Assembly: GCA_001465115.1 (NCBI GenBank)
Contig: CP013614.1
Coordinates: forward strand, 62,001 to 126,000
Length of the DNA stretch: 64,000 bases
Direction of reading: 5' to 3'
Source of the DNA: Enterococcus silesiacus
GTDB taxonomy: Bacteria > Bacillota > Bacilli > Lactobacillales > Enterococcaceae
The translations under genes and the position numbers were made by a program. Shown here one piece after another: positions 9,718 through 20,430 of this stretch. The stretch's first letter is position 1. Every line of letters starts with the position of its first letter. Below the pieces are notes generated by a model. The model had not been told where the DNA came from and ran no database searches. It saw only the letters and a list, made by a program, of their open reading frames with translations.

Positions 9718-10707
9718 ATGAAAAAAAAGGTATTTTGGGTAAATAAAAATAATTTGAAATTTGTGATTATCATAGCATTACTACTGCTTTTTATAGTGTT
9801 TATTAATCATTATTCCAAAGATGATACAATTCTCTATAGTTTGCATTCTTTCATTAATAGTCAGAAGGAGATTATTCTAATCGGTTTATCAGGGGCTTTT
9901 TTGTTTCAACTGGTTGTTAGTTGTAACAGATTAGTTATTACGGAAAATGATTTCATCTATGCTACACTATTTACCAAGAAAATATTTGCAAAGTCTGGAT
10001 ATAAGATTGTAGGCGTAGGTGCTAAAGAAAGTTATAGTCCAGGATATGGTGACGAATCTGGAAATACAGAATATTGGCATCAATTAAATGTAGTAAATAA
10101 AGAGTCAGTGCAAATTTTTGAAATAAAGGTAAAAAGTTCGAACAAATATTATCAGGAAATCGTTTCTTATTTAAAAATGGACGAACTAGACGATCAATGT
10201 CCAGTAAAAAATATAGAAGGATGTTCCTTTGTCCCAACAGGGCTGGATCGTTATTCAAAGCCTTGGTTGGATAATTTGATGGCTCTAGTCATAGGAGCGG
10301 TGATTACTTTCTTGTTATATAAGCTTGTTCCAGTCAGACTTCTGGAAACAAAATGGCAGATAGTCGTTGTTTTAGCGGTATTTTTCTTTGTAGGGCTTCG
10401 AAACATCAGTTTTAAAAAAAGAATTCCTTTACAGAAACTATCTATAAATAAGGAATCGGTCAGTATCAATAACGTTCATTATAAAAATCAAGAAATCATT
10501 CGTTTAGCAATGAGTGCTAGCAGTGATGACAGTAAAAAAAATAATGTCCACTTTTTAAATATAGTTTTTGAAGATGGCAGTAAAAAGCAAAGATTATTCT
10601 ATCAATTTTCTATTGATCATACTCAAGCATTAGAGTATCAAGAATTGGAAGAGCTGTTATTGAAAAAATTTGGAGATAAATATCAATTACTATTTAGTAA
10701 GAATTAA
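9718..10707 (+). CDS. Hypothetical membrane protein, four predicted helices
   Basis: 329 aa beginning at ATG 9718 after AAAAGGAGTGGGG; the frame is open further upstream but has no ribosome site there. Two hydrophobic helices lie near the N-terminus (about residues 12-30 and 50-70), then a soluble segment of about 130 residues, two more helices (about 185-200 and 215-230) and a cytosolic tail. The two halves look similar in plan (helix pair plus PH-like beta-rich domain), as in bacterial PH-domain membrane proteins, but no family is certain. It lies between DUF1831 and mnmA with its own upstream terminator. Confidence 0.7.
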   Translation: MKKKVFWVNKNNLKFVIIIALLLLFIVFINHYSKDDTILYSLHSFINSQKEIILIGLSGAFLFQLVVSCNRLVITENDFIYATLFTKKIFAKSGYKIVGVGAKESYSPGYGDESGNTEYWHQLNVVNKESVQIFEIKVKSSNKYYQEIVSYLKMDELDDQCPVKNIEGCSFVPTGLDRYSKPWLDNLMALVIGAVITFLLYKLVPVRLLETKWQIVVVLAVFFFVGLRNISFKKRIPLQKLSINKESVSINNVHYKNQEIIRLAMSASSDDSKKNNVHFLNIVFEDGSKKQRLFYQFSIDHTQALEYQELEELLLKKFGDKYQLLFSKN

Positions 10708-10727
10708 TGCTTCCTATTTCTAAGAGC

Positions 10728-10755
10728 TTTACTTCTGGAAAAATACTAGTATAAT
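10728..10755 (+). promoter_or_regulatory. Promoter of mnmA
   Basis: TTTACT, 16-base spacer and consensus TATAAT, about 75 bases before the mnmA ATG. Confidence 0.55.
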
Positions 10756-10813
10756 AAGTATCACTGAAAAGTTACGACCTTCAAATCGTAGATGCATTCA
10801 GAATCTAAATTGA

Positions 10814-11953
<1,140 letters not shown>

Positions 11954-11955
11954 TC

Positions 11956-11991
11956 AAAAAACGAGTAGGGAAAATTCCTACTCGTTTTTTT
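11956..11991. terminator. Bidirectional terminator between mnmA and the next gene
   Basis: Stem AACGAGTAGG / CCTACTCGTT with A-run and T-run flanks. The 3' end of the minus-strand gene lies inside it. Confidence 0.85.
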
Positions 11992-12370
11992 TATCACAGT
12001 CACGTAGATAAGCTCTAGATTCAGGTGAAACAACTAAATAAACTATTGAAACAAGTTCAACTACACGAAAGGCCAACATGATCATTTTAGGAAACATACT
12101 GACCATCATCGGTGGGTAAAAATACATTAGAAAAATAAATGGGATAAAGAATATGGAAACTATGTACCCTTTTTTTCCACCTGTCATTAATCCAGCAATC
12201 ACAATGATATAAATAAGAAAAACAAAAATCTGATACCAAACATCTGAACCAAAGCTTCCGTGTCCATCGACCACAGCTTTTAAAGCCATGATCAATGATA
12301 TGATGAGCAAAATATTATTATATAATAGTAAATAAATAGCAATCGAGTTCCAAAATACAGGTTTTTTCAT
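11978..12370 (-). CDS. Hypothetical small membrane protein
   Basis: 130 aa with four hydrophobic stretches (about residues 10-28, 42-60, 68-85 and 95-115) and a charged C-terminus (RDCDKKNE). The ATG follows GGAACG on the minus strand. No family recognised and no operon partner; it converges on mnmA and its last codons fall inside the shared terminator. Confidence 0.65.
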   Translation of the reverse strand: MKKPVFWNSIAIYLLLYNNILLIISLIMALKAVVDGHGSFGSDVWYQIFVFLIYIIVIAGLMTGGKKGYIVSIFFIPFIFLMYFYPPMMVSMFPKMIMLAFRVVELVSIVYLVVSPESRAYLRDCDKKNE

Positions 12371-12595
12371 AATGAGAAACGTTCCTTTCTATTCTTTCCA
12401 TATTTTAGCAAATGGTCCTTCCATTCGCAATGATAGAAAGAGAAAAACAAGTTTATTCCTACGTCAATTCCAATTTGTGGTAAAATTAAATTAATGAACG
12501 TTTAAACAAAAAACTATTTCACAAGCACTTAAGTTGAAAGTTTTATACTAAGTGACTAGAATAGCTCTTGTAGAAAGAATTGGAGTGATCGATCA

Positions 12596-12961
12596 ATGTA
12601 CCAAGTTGTTACTATGTACGGCGATAATGAGCCTTGGTGGTTTTTTGAAGACTGGCAAGAAGATATCGAAGAAAATAAAACATTTGACTCTTTAGAAGAT
12701 GCAGAACGTTACTACATAAAAAAATGGCAAGAACTTTCTTCAACATATGAATACATAAATACAAAAGTTAATTATTTAGCAGCCTTCTGGGATGCTGGTG
12801 ATGAACGCTGGTGTGAGGAATGTGATGAGGATCTGCAGCAATATAAAGGACTAGCTTTATTAAAAGATTTGCAAGCAGTGACGTTTGAAAGTGGCGACGA
12901 TTTTCATGAACGCCATAATGATTGTGCGAAGCCGAAATGTTGTAAATCGAGTTTGGTTTAG
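12596..12961 (+). CDS. DUF1033 family protein
   Basis: 121 aa, acidic and soluble. The opening MYQVVTMYGDNEPWWFFEDW is typical of DUF1033, a small family of Lactobacillales and Bacilli with no known function. Cys pairs (WCEECDEDLQ and CAKPKCC at the C-terminus) could bind metal, which is inference. Single gene with its own terminator. Confidence 0.75.
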   Translation: MYQVVTMYGDNEPWWFFEDWQEDIEENKTFDSLEDAERYYIKKWQELSSTYEYINTKVNYLAAFWDAGDERWCEECDEDLQQYKGLALLKDLQAVTFESGDDFHERHNDCAKPKCCKSSLV

Positions 12962-12974
12962 GTGAATAAGATAA

Positions 12975-13026
12975 GAGGTCAAGGGAACAAGTTCACGAAT
13001 ACGTGCATTGTTTCCTTGACCTTTTA
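12975..13026 (+). terminator. Terminator after the DUF1033 gene
   Basis: Long stem GGTCAAGG-GAACAA / TTGTT-CCTTGACC with an inner GTTCACGAATACGTGC arm, then a short T-run. Confidence 0.65.
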
Positions 13027-13057
13027 AATTATCTAACGAAATAAGTAGAGTTGAAAT

Positions 13058-13771
13058 TCAATCCTTACAAACCCATTTTCCATCTACCATGTCACAAGAG
13101 CCGTTCTCCGAGTTGCCATTTTCGATGATTTCAATGATCGGTGTCTCTTTTTCCTTGATCGTTTGAATCGCTTGAATGATTTGATCCATTGGCTGAGCCC
13201 CGTTGATCAGATATTTTCCATTAACGATCAAGGCAGGTACACCTGTAAGTTGGTAGGCATTTGCTATACGAAAATCGTCTTCGACTAATGATAACGTTTC
13301 TGGGTTAGTAAAAGCTTGCTGCCATTTTTCAAAATCAATCGAGCTATCTTTAACGATTGATTCAATTACGGAAGGGTCATCAATATTTTGACTATCGACG
13401 AATAATCCTTTCTGTAAAGCATCAAAGATATCCCAATATGCAACTTCTCCGCCCATGACTCCTGCCGCTTTGGCCGCTAATAAGCCATTCATAGAAGTTG
13501 GAAAAAGGAAGTCAGCCTCTCTCATTCCTTCGATATTAAATCGATGAAGGTCATCGTTTTGATTGGCATGAACCCAGTGAGACAGGATTTCATTTTTAGC
13601 ATTCTCTCTAGAACCAAACATCCGCTCATGATCTTCTTCCTCTCTAGCCAAGGCAAAAGAGCGGTGAGTAATTTTTATTTCAGGCATTTCTTCTTGGACT
13701 TGTCTCATTCTATACGACATGGGAAAACAAAAGCTGCAAATAACGTCGTGAAAAAATTCAATTGTAATCAT
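13058..13771 (-). CDS. DsbA-family oxidoreductase (FrnE-like)
   Basis: 237 aa, thioredoxin-fold protein of the DsbA/FrnE group. The active site is C12-S-F-C15, directly after the first beta strand, and a cis-Pro loop TGVPALIVNG is near residue 175. No signal peptide is seen, so it is probably cytosolic. Two further Cys lie at the C-terminus (GSCDMVDGKWVC), as in some FrnE proteins, and may form a second redox pair. Likely a disulfide or stress-related oxidoreductase; substrate unknown. Transcribed away from topB. Confidence 0.85.
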   Translation of the reverse strand: MITIEFFHDVICSFCFPMSYRMRQVQEEMPEIKITHRSFALAREEEDHERMFGSRENAKNEILSHWVHANQNDDLHRFNIEGMREADFLFPTSMNGLLAAKAAGVMGGEVAYWDIFDALQKGLFVDSQNIDDPSVIESIVKDSSIDFEKWQQAFTNPETLSLVEDDFRIANAYQLTGVPALIVNGKYLINGAQPMDQIIQAIQTIKEKETPIIEIIENGNSENGSCDMVDGKWVCKD

Positions 13772-13959
13772 GGTATCTCCTTGATAATCATTATTTTAAA
13801 CACTTACAATTAGTAAGTATATAGTTCTTCTATTTACATTTCAATTAAAAAGCTTAAATAAGAGGCGAAAAGAACAAGCCGAGTGTGGTAAAATCAACAT
13901 ATTGACATTTTAGCGATGAATTCAATTTACATATGGAATACAGAAAGCGAGTGAAACAA

Positions 13960-16041
13960 ATGGCAAACAAACAACTAATCATTGCCGAAAAACCTAGTGT
14001 CGCCAAAGATTTAAGTAAAGTACTAGGGGCAAATCAGAAAAATAAAAGCTATTATGAAGGCTCAAATGTGATTGTGACATGGGCGTTAGGACATCTATTA
14101 GGCTTAAAAATGCCGGAAGATATCAACAAAGAATGGCAATCTTGGCAAATGGAGACTCTACCGATGGTACCAAAAAATCTAGGGATCAAACCATTACCAA
14201 AAACAGGGCACCAATTAAAAGCTATCAAACAATTAGCAAACAGAAAAGATGTCACAGAAGCAGTTATTGCAACCGATGCAGGACGTGAAGGCGAACTTGT
14301 TGCCCGCTGGATTTTGGAATATGTAAATTTCAATAAGCCAGTCAAGCGTCTATGGATTTCTTCTCAAACAGATAAAGCGATCAAAGACGGCTTCAAAAAA
14401 TTAAGACCAGCCAAAGAATACGACAATCTATATTATTCAGCCTTAGCGCGTGCCAAAGCAGACTGGTTAGTCGGGTTGAACGTGACTAGAGCATTAACGG
14501 TGAAATATCAAGATAGCTTATCAGCTGGACGAGTACAGACACCAACGTTATCTTTAGTCCGTCAGCAAGAAAAGAAAATCGAAAGCTTTAGACCACAAAC
14601 CTATTTCTCAGTAGAGCTACAAGTTCAAAAAGAAAAAGCAAAACTTGTTCAAAGTAATCCGTACGCTTTTAAAGAACGGAATGATGTAGAAGCTTTTGTG
14701 AAAAAACTAAGCGAAGGAAAAGGTAAAGTAACGGATATCCAAGAAAAAACGAAAACAGAACAAGCACCTTTACCATATGATTTAACTGAGATTCAAAGAG
14801 AAGCCAACCAGCGTTATCAATTCTCAGCAAAGAAAACACTGTCGCTTGTTCAAAGTCTCTATGAATTCCATAAAATAGTGACCTATCCAAGAACGGACAG
14901 TAAATATTTAACCACCGATATGAAAGCGACGATGAAAGAACGTTTGCAAGCAGTCAGCGACTTTGCACCAGAAGTTAAAACCTACATCAAAGATGGCGGT
15001 CAAGTCAAACTGACAAAAGTATTCCAAAATGAAAAAGTCACAGATCACCATGCGTTGATTCCGACTGAACAACGCCCGCGTTATGAAAAGTTAAGTGGCG
15101 ATGAACAAAAAATCTATAACATGATCGTCACGCGATTCTTAGGAATGTTTGCTGACTCACATCGTACAAAACAAACAAAAGTAACCGTAAGTTTTGACAA
15201 AGAACAATTTATCTTCCGTCAAAGTAAAGTCGAAATTGCCGGCTGGAAACAAGAAAAAGAAGACGTTATTCCATCTGTCGACTGGAAATTAGGGATGGTG
15301 ATTCCGCCGAATTTCACCATCAATAAAGAACTAACCGCACCACCAAAACCATTGACGGAAGGAACCCTTTTAGGTTTAATGGAAAAACACAGCTTAGGTA
15401 CTCCGGCAACGCGTGCAGAAATCATTGAAAAATTGATCAAATCAGAGTTGATGGAACGCAATACCAACGGATTAAATGTGTCACCAAAAGGGAAGCAGCT
15501 ACTTGAATTAGTCAATCCATCTTTAGTTACGCCAGAGCTAACCGAAAAATGGGAAAAAACGCTAGAAGCAATCGCTAAAGGAAAGCAAAGCAGCACGGTT
15601 TTCTTAAAAGAAATCGAACAAGATACTAAAAAACTTGTCAACGAGATCAAACAAAGCGAAAGCAAATACCAAGATTTTTCAATCACTCAAAAGAAATGCC
15701 CAGAATGTGGCTCAAACTTGCGTGAGAAGAATACCAAAGATGGCAAAATCTATATCTGTTCCAACCAAGATTGTAGCTATCGTCGTAGAAAAGATCCTAA
15801 AATTTCCAATCACCGTTGTTCACAATGCCATCGTAAAATGGAAATCATTGATGGAAAAAATGGGGCTTATTTCAAATGTAAATACTGTTCAATCACTGAA
15901 AAAATGCAGGATAAAAAAGAACGTAGCAAGAAGCTTACGAAACATGAAGAACGTAACTTAATGAAGAAGTATTCTCAAAAAGAAGAACCGGAAGAAAGTG
16001 CGTTGGCACAAGCGCTGAAAGCGGCAATGAAGCAAGATTGA
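13960..16041 (+). CDS. topB: DNA topoisomerase III
   Basis: Type IA topoisomerase of about 693 aa that unlinks single-stranded and decatenates DNA. It has an N-terminal Toprim domain (IIAEKPSVAKDL; acidic AGREGELVAR), the active-site Tyr in KIVTYPRTDSKYL and two C-terminal zinc-ribbon motifs (CPECGSN..CSNQDC and CSQCHRK..CKYC). The frame is open from 13933, but MANKQLIIAEKPS at 13960 is the conserved beginning; the ribosome site (GAAAGCGAG) is weak, and GTG at 13951 is an alternative. Confidence 0.93.
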   Translation: MANKQLIIAEKPSVAKDLSKVLGANQKNKSYYEGSNVIVTWALGHLLGLKMPEDINKEWQSWQMETLPMVPKNLGIKPLPKTGHQLKAIKQLANRKDVTEAVIATDAGREGELVARWILEYVNFNKPVKRLWISSQTDKAIKDGFKKLRPAKEYDNLYYSALARAKADWLVGLNVTRALTVKYQDSLSAGRVQTPTLSLVRQQEKKIESFRPQTYFSVELQVQKEKAKLVQSNPYAFKERNDVEAFVKKLSEGKGKVTDIQEKTKTEQAPLPYDLTEIQREANQRYQFSAKKTLSLVQSLYEFHKIVTYPRTDSKYLTTDMKATMKERLQAVSDFAPEVKTYIKDGGQVKLTKVFQNEKVTDHHALIPTEQRPRYEKLSGDEQKIYNMIVTRFLGMFADSHRTKQTKVTVSFDKEQFIFRQSKVEIAGWKQEKEDVIPSVDWKLGMVIPPNFTINKELTAPPKPLTEGTLLGLMEKHSLGTPATRAEIIEKLIKSELMERNTNGLNVSPKGKQLLELVNPSLVTPELTEKWEKTLEAIAKGKQSSTVFLKEIEQDTKKLVNEIKQSESKYQDFSITQKKCPECGSNLREKNTKDGKIYICSNQDCSYRRRKDPKISNHRCSQCHRKMEIIDGKNGAYFKCKYCSITEKMQDKKERSKKLTKHEERNLMKKYSQKEEPEESALAQALKAAMKQD

Positions 16042-16052
16042 TTTTAAATTTG

Positions 16053-16095
16053 AAAACACTAATCATCAAGAAATTTGGTGATTGGTGTTTTTAAT
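16053..16095 (+). terminator. Terminator after topB
   Basis: Stem AAAACACTAATCA / TGATTGGTGTTTT, then T-rich sequence. Confidence 0.75.
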
Positions 16096-16172
16096 TTAGT
16101 AGCAATCATGAAACCGTTTGAGTTCATGTTATAATTTAGACAAAATACTAATCAGAGAAGAGTGAAAAGAGA

Positions 16173-16649
16173 ATGGTTATTAATACTGAACAAGAAAAAT
16201 TAGATATAAAATTTATGCAGCAAGCACTAGAACTTGCCAAAAAAGCGGCAAAACATGGAAACGAACCTTTTGGCGCATTACTTGTAAAAGACAATAAAGT
16301 AATTTTGGTTGGAGAAAATCAAATTCACACTAAAAGTGACCCAACGTATCATGCCGAGCTAGGTATTATTCGCGATTTTTGTTCAAGCCAAAAAATAACA
16401 GATTTATCTGAATATACACTTTATACAAGTTGTGAACCGTGTTGTATGTGTGCAGGAGCAATGGTTTGGAGCAGTTTAGGTAGAATGGTCTATAGTTTAG
16501 GGCATGATGAATTAGCTGGGATTGCAGGATTTAATATAATGATTGGTAGTGAAGAAATTTTTGCCAAAAGCCCGAATAGACCAGAAGTTGCTAAAGGTGT
16601 GTTAAAAGAAGAAGCAGTGCCGGTTTATGTCGGTTATTTTCAAAAATAA
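16173..16649 (+). CDS. Nucleoside/guanine deaminase-like protein
   Basis: 158 aa of the cytidine/deoxycytidylate deaminase fold. Zinc and proton-shuttle motif HAELGII and the zinc pair in SCEPCCMC are intact. The sequence lacks the features of tRNA adenosine deaminase TadA (about 165 aa, with TadA-specific C-terminus) and is closer to free-base or nucleoside deaminases such as GuaD. The substrate (guanine, adenine or cytosine derivative) cannot be fixed by eye. A MazG-like gene follows at 28 bases, hinting at a nucleotide clean-up pair. Confidence 0.82.
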   Translation: MVINTEQEKLDIKFMQQALELAKKAAKHGNEPFGALLVKDNKVILVGENQIHTKSDPTYHAELGIIRDFCSSQKITDLSEYTLYTSCEPCCMCAGAMVWSSLGRMVYSLGHDELAGIAGFNIMIGSEEIFAKSPNRPEVAKGVLKEEAVPVYVGYFQK

Positions 16650-16677
16650 CGATAAAACGATAAGAAGAGGAAGGAAC

Positions 16678-16983
16678 ATGTACATGAGAAAAAATGAATA
16701 TCTAACCCTAGTGGCGATGGAGGAGTGTGCAGAAATCCAACAAGCATTGTCAAAAGCAATCAGATTTGGTTTTGACGATCATCATCCATCCAGAGCAGAT
16801 GAAACGAATGAAGAACAAATACTGACAGAATTTTATCAATTGACTGCGATGATGGAAGAATTGCAGAAGCAAGGAATTATAGAGAGCTTTACTCAAGCAA
16901 AAATAGACCAAGTAAAGCAGGATAAGATTGAGAAAGTTTATAAATATATGGATTATTCTGTGAAAAAAGGGCTGTTAGAATAA
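16678..16983 (+). CDS. MazG-like nucleotide pyrophosphohydrolase family protein
   Basis: 101 aa, all-helical. The EECAEIQQAL motif followed by TEFYQLTAMMEEL resembles the EExxE...E metal-binding helices of MazG/all-alpha NTP pyrophosphatases. ATG 16678 (or 16684) follows GAGGAAGG; a longer frame to 16627 overlaps the deaminase and lacks a site. Possibly removes abnormal nucleotides together with the upstream deaminase; family call is moderate. Confidence 0.6.
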   Translation: MYMRKNEYLTLVAMEECAEIQQALSKAIRFGFDDHHPSRADETNEEQILTEFYQLTAMMEELQKQGIIESFTQAKIDQVKQDKIEKVYKYMDYSVKKGLLE

Positions 16984-17059
16984 ATTTTTAGCTAAAAATG
17001 ATAATAAGTATAGGGCTTAAAAAAAGTTATATTGCAATGAATGCGTTGGGGGTGCGTGG

Positions 17060-17506
17060 TTGGAAAAGAAGGTGTGGATTACTGTATTATTGATTCTTGT
17101 GATTGGTTACAGTGTTTCAATAAGCGGTAAAAAAGGGAAAATAGAAAATGCAGTGATCATTATTGGAGAATCCCAAAAGTTTAAGGATACTGAAATTAAC
17201 TCAGCGATTGACAAAGTAAAGAAAGAATTTAAAGGGTTTACTAATTGTGAGATGACCAAACTTTATTATGATGAAGAAAGGTCGAATAAGGAACTCGAGA
17301 ATTATTTTAGAAATAATGAAGAGGATCAGAAGCTAAACTATACAGATAAAAATGACTGCATTGTATTGTATTCTGATTTCGAGGTTGGATTAAAAGATAA
17401 TCAAAATTCTGGTTTTATGCCAGGCTCTAATCATAAAGGTTGGATATGGCTATTGAAAAAAGATAAATTTTGGAAGTCTTGGGAAATCGTGACTTCCGGA
17501 GTTTGA
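17060..17506 (+). CDS. Hypothetical secreted or membrane-anchored protein
   Basis: 148 aa from a TTG start after GGGGGTG. One N-terminal hydrophobic segment (about residues 5-20) is followed by a mixed extracellular domain. The C-terminal part (NSGFMPGSNHKGWIWLLKKDKFWKSW) resembles a Trp-rich ending seen in many uncharacterised Firmicute secreted proteins. No function recognised. Its codon use is AT-rich and no terminator is clear. Confidence 0.55.
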   Translation: MEKKVWITVLLILVIGYSVSISGKKGKIENAVIIIGESQKFKDTEINSAIDKVKKEFKGFTNCEMTKLYYDEERSNKELENYFRNNEEDQKLNYTDKNDCIVLYSDFEVGLKDNQNSGFMPGSNHKGWIWLLKKDKFWKSWEIVTSGV

Positions 17507-17989
17507 GATAGTTATCATTCTATTTTCCATTGATTATAAGGCAAGAAAGGTCCGTTATTTAGAATTTTTTACCGAGGAGTTTATCTGCAAATTATTGACT
17601 AAAGCAAAAGCTAGTTTTGAAAAGAATTCATTGTTTTAGCTATGACCGGAACATAATTTCTATAATATGAAAAAGAACGTTACTCAAAGTGTTTTTCCAT
17701 ATTTCATCCCCTAAACCCACTTTTCTTATTTTTCCCTCAGAATAAAGGAATATTTTAATGAAAAAAGGGCAGAAACATTTGTAATTTACAATAAAAGGAG
17801 TATACTCTAAATTGGAATCATTCTAAATTTAATAAAAAGAGTTTCCACACACATATTGTTTTTAGGTTTATTTTATTCTAGGTTTTGATTCATTTTGACA
17901 GCGCCAACCAACTGTGCAAATGAATAATTATTTTGAATGAAATCAGCTTATTCTTTTTGTGGAGACAATAAAAACAAGGGGGATTATTG
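17507..17989 (+). other. 483-bp non-coding region upstream of cydA
   Basis: No gene is seen. It holds the cydA promoter (17779-17806) and a leader of about 180 bases. The -35 overlaps a palindrome-like TTGTAATTTACAA (17779-17791), a possible operator for a redox regulator such as Rex, though the match to the Rex consensus is poor. The remainder is AT-rich without clear structure. Confidence 0.5.
17779..17806 (+). promoter_or_regulatory. Promoter of cydABDC
   Basis: -35 TTGTAA, 16-base spacer, -10 TATACT. The start site would leave a 5' leader of about 175-180 bases before cydA. Confidence 0.6.
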
Positions 17990-19408
17990 ATGTTTGATAT
18001 TGTAACATTGGCAAGATTCCAATTTGGTATGACGACCGTCTTTCATTACTTCTTCGTACCGTTTTCAATAGGATTAGCACTTGTAGTTGCAGTCATGGAA
18101 ACGATGTATGTTGTGAAAAAAGATGAGCGTTATCGCAAAATGGCGAAGTTTTGGGGCAACATTTTTCTATTAAGTTTTGCAGTAGGAGTTGTAACAGGAA
18201 TTATTCAAGAATTCCAGTTCGGGATGAACTGGTCAGATTATTCACGCTTTGTTGGAGATATTTTTGGGGCTCCACTAGCAATTGAAGCGTTACTTGCATT
18301 CTTTTTAGAATCAACATTCTTAGGTTTATGGATTTTTACTTGGGATAAAGTAAGTCCTAAACTACATTTAACATTTATTTGGTTGGTTGTATTTGGGTCA
18401 ATGATGTCAGCTTTTTGGATTTTAGCTGCAAACAGCTTTATGCAACATCCAGTGGGCTATACTTTAAACAATGGTCGTGCTGAATTAATTGATTTTGGGG
18501 CCGTAATTGGCAATCCCAAAGTGTGGTATGAATTTACACACGTTCTATCTGGTGCGATTGTAATGGGTGGAATGATCGTTGCAGGGTTAGCAGCGTTCCA
18601 AATTTTGAAAAAACGTGATCTTAATTTCCACAAAACATCTATGCGTATTGGTTTATGGATCGCTTTGTTTGGTTCACTATCTGTTTTATTCACAGGTGAC
18701 TTGCAAATGAAAGCTTTGATTAATGATCAACCAATGAAATTTGCGGCAATGGAAGGCGATTATGAAGATTCTGGTGATCCAGCTGCTTGGACATTGATTG
18801 CTTGGGCCGATGAAGCGCAGCATAAACAAGTATTTGGGATTCAAATTCCTTATATGCTAAGTATTCTTTCTTATAATAGTTTATCGGGCTCTGTTGATGG
18901 AATGGAAACTGTCAATGAGCGTTTGAAAGAACAATATGGTGACGATAAAAATTATTATCCACCAGTCAACACATTATTCTGGAGCTTTAGAATCATGGCT
19001 GGATTTGGTGCATTAATGCTTTTAGTTTCAGCGTTAGGATTATTCCTTAGTCGGAAGAAAAAACCTTCACTTTATGAAAAGCGCTGGATGGTTTGGATCG
19101 TGGCACTATGCACATTCGCACCATTCTTAGCAAATACAACAGGTTGGTTGATCACTGAGCTTGGTCGTTATCCTTGGACCGTTTATGGCTTATTTACGAT
19201 CGAAGATAGTGTTTCACCAAATGTATCAGTGGCTTCACTATTAACTTCAAACATTATTTACTTTATTCTTTTTGCAGGTCTAGGTTCAGTCATGGTTTAC
19301 TTGATTACTGTAGAACTTAAAAAAGGCCCAGATTATGAAGAAAAGAAATTAGCAGAGGCAAACTCTACTGATGTAGATCCATTTGATAAGGAGGTCTTTG
19401 GCGAATGA
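17990..19408 (+). CDS. cydA: Cytochrome bd quinol oxidase subunit I
   Basis: About 472 aa with nine membrane helices. It carries haem b558, b595 and d and oxidises quinol while reducing O2 to water. Conserved parts are visible: LARFQFGMTTVFHYFFVP (His ligand of the haem near the N-terminus), GIIQEFQFGMNWSDYSRFVGD, QHPVG and the Q-loop region before WLITELGRYPW. ATG 17990 has GGGGG at the right distance; a TTG one codon upstream is less likely. First of four overlapping genes. Confidence 0.96.
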   Translation: MFDIVTLARFQFGMTTVFHYFFVPFSIGLALVVAVMETMYVVKKDERYRKMAKFWGNIFLLSFAVGVVTGIIQEFQFGMNWSDYSRFVGDIFGAPLAIEALLAFFLESTFLGLWIFTWDKVSPKLHLTFIWLVVFGSMMSAFWILAANSFMQHPVGYTLNNGRAELIDFGAVIGNPKVWYEFTHVLSGAIVMGGMIVAGLAAFQILKKRDLNFHKTSMRIGLWIALFGSLSVLFTGDLQMKALINDQPMKFAAMEGDYEDSGDPAAWTLIAWADEAQHKQVFGIQIPYMLSILSYNSLSGSVDGMETVNERLKEQYGDDKNYYPPVNTLFWSFRIMAGFGALMLLVSALGLFLSRKKKPSLYEKRWMVWIVALCTFAPFLANTTGWLITELGRYPWTVYGLFTIEDSVSPNVSVASLLTSNIIYFILFAGLGSVMVYLITVELKKGPDYEEKKLAEANSTDVDPFDKEVFGE

Positions 19409-20430
19409 GTACGTTGCAATTACTTTGGTTTGTCCTAATTGGTATTTTATTCTCAGGCTTCTTCTTCCTAGAAGGCTTTGACTTTGGTGTGGGGATGTCA
19501 GTTCAAACATTAGCGCACGACGAAGAGGAAAAAGAACAAATCATCCAAACAATTGGACCGGTTTGGGATGGTAATGAGGTATGGTTATTAACAGCAGGTG
19601 GGGCAATGTTTGCTTCTTTTCCATACTGGTATGCTTCATTATTTAGCGGATTTTACTTGATTTTGTTTATTATTTTAGTTGGTTTGATCATTCGTGGAGT
19701 GTCATTTGAATTCCGTCACCGTATGCCGGATGGTAAACGACGCAGAATGTGGAACTGGACATTATCGATCGGTAGTTTTATCGTTCCATTTTTCTTTGGT
19801 GTGTTATTTATCAGCATGGTACAAGGAATGCCGCTTGATAAAGATGGTAATATGATGGCTTCGTTTACAGATTACATTAATGTATTTTCTGTAGTAGGTG
19901 GTGTGGCGTTGTCGTTATTGTGCTACTTACACGGTTTGAACTATATTACGCTTAAAACAGAAGGGCCAGTCAGAGAGCGTGCACGTAATTACGCGTCATT
20001 CTTCTATTGGGTTTTATATGTTGGCTTAGTTGTGTTTGCAGCATTGTTGTACTTCAAAACAGATTTCTTTGATAATCATTTCGTTGTAACGTTATTATTA
20101 GTTTTAGGAATTGTAGTCCTGACAGTGGTTGCTAATGTAAGTGTCTTTAAGAAAAAAGAAATGTTGGCGTTTCTTGCCAGCGGCTTAACCTTGATTCTTT
20201 TAGTTGCTTTATTGTTTAGTGGTTTATTCCCACGCGTGATGATCGGTAGTGAGGGTTACTATGATATCTTGATCAAAGATGCTTCAAGTTCTCCTTACAC
20301 ATTGAAAACAATGACATGGTTATCATTAACGATTTTACCATTTGTATTAGCATATACAGGTTGGTCTTATTATGTCTTTAGAAAACGTATCAAACACCCA
20401 GCAATTGCTGCTGTGGGGTATGAAGGATGA
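19405..20430 (+). CDS. cydB: Cytochrome bd quinol oxidase subunit II
   Basis: 341 aa, eight or so membrane helices. Typical N-terminus LLWFVLIGILFSGFFFLEGFDFGVG and the GPVWDGNEVWLLTAGGAMFA motif. The start overlaps the cydA stop (ATGA), implying coupled synthesis of the two oxidase subunits. Confidence 0.96.
   Translation: MSTLQLLWFVLIGILFSGFFFLEGFDFGVGMSVQTLAHDEEEKEQIIQTIGPVWDGNEVWLLTAGGAMFASFPYWYASLFSGFYLILFIILVGLIIRGVSFEFRHRMPDGKRRRMWNWTLSIGSFIVPFFFGVLFISMVQGMPLDKDGNMMASFTDYINVFSVVGGVALSLLCYLHGLNYITLKTEGPVRERARNYASFFYWVLYVGLVVFAALLYFKTDFFDNHFVVTLLLVLGIVVLTVVANVSVFKKKEMLAFLASGLTLILLVALLFSGLFPRVMIGSEGYYDILIKDASSSPYTLKTMTWLSLTILPFVLAYTGWSYYVFRKRIKHPAIAAVGYEG

Noticed and set aside
15219..15686. 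A 155-codon open frame on the minus strand inside topB
   Set aside because: Opposite to conserved topoisomerase sequence, no ribosome site and no recognisable domain.
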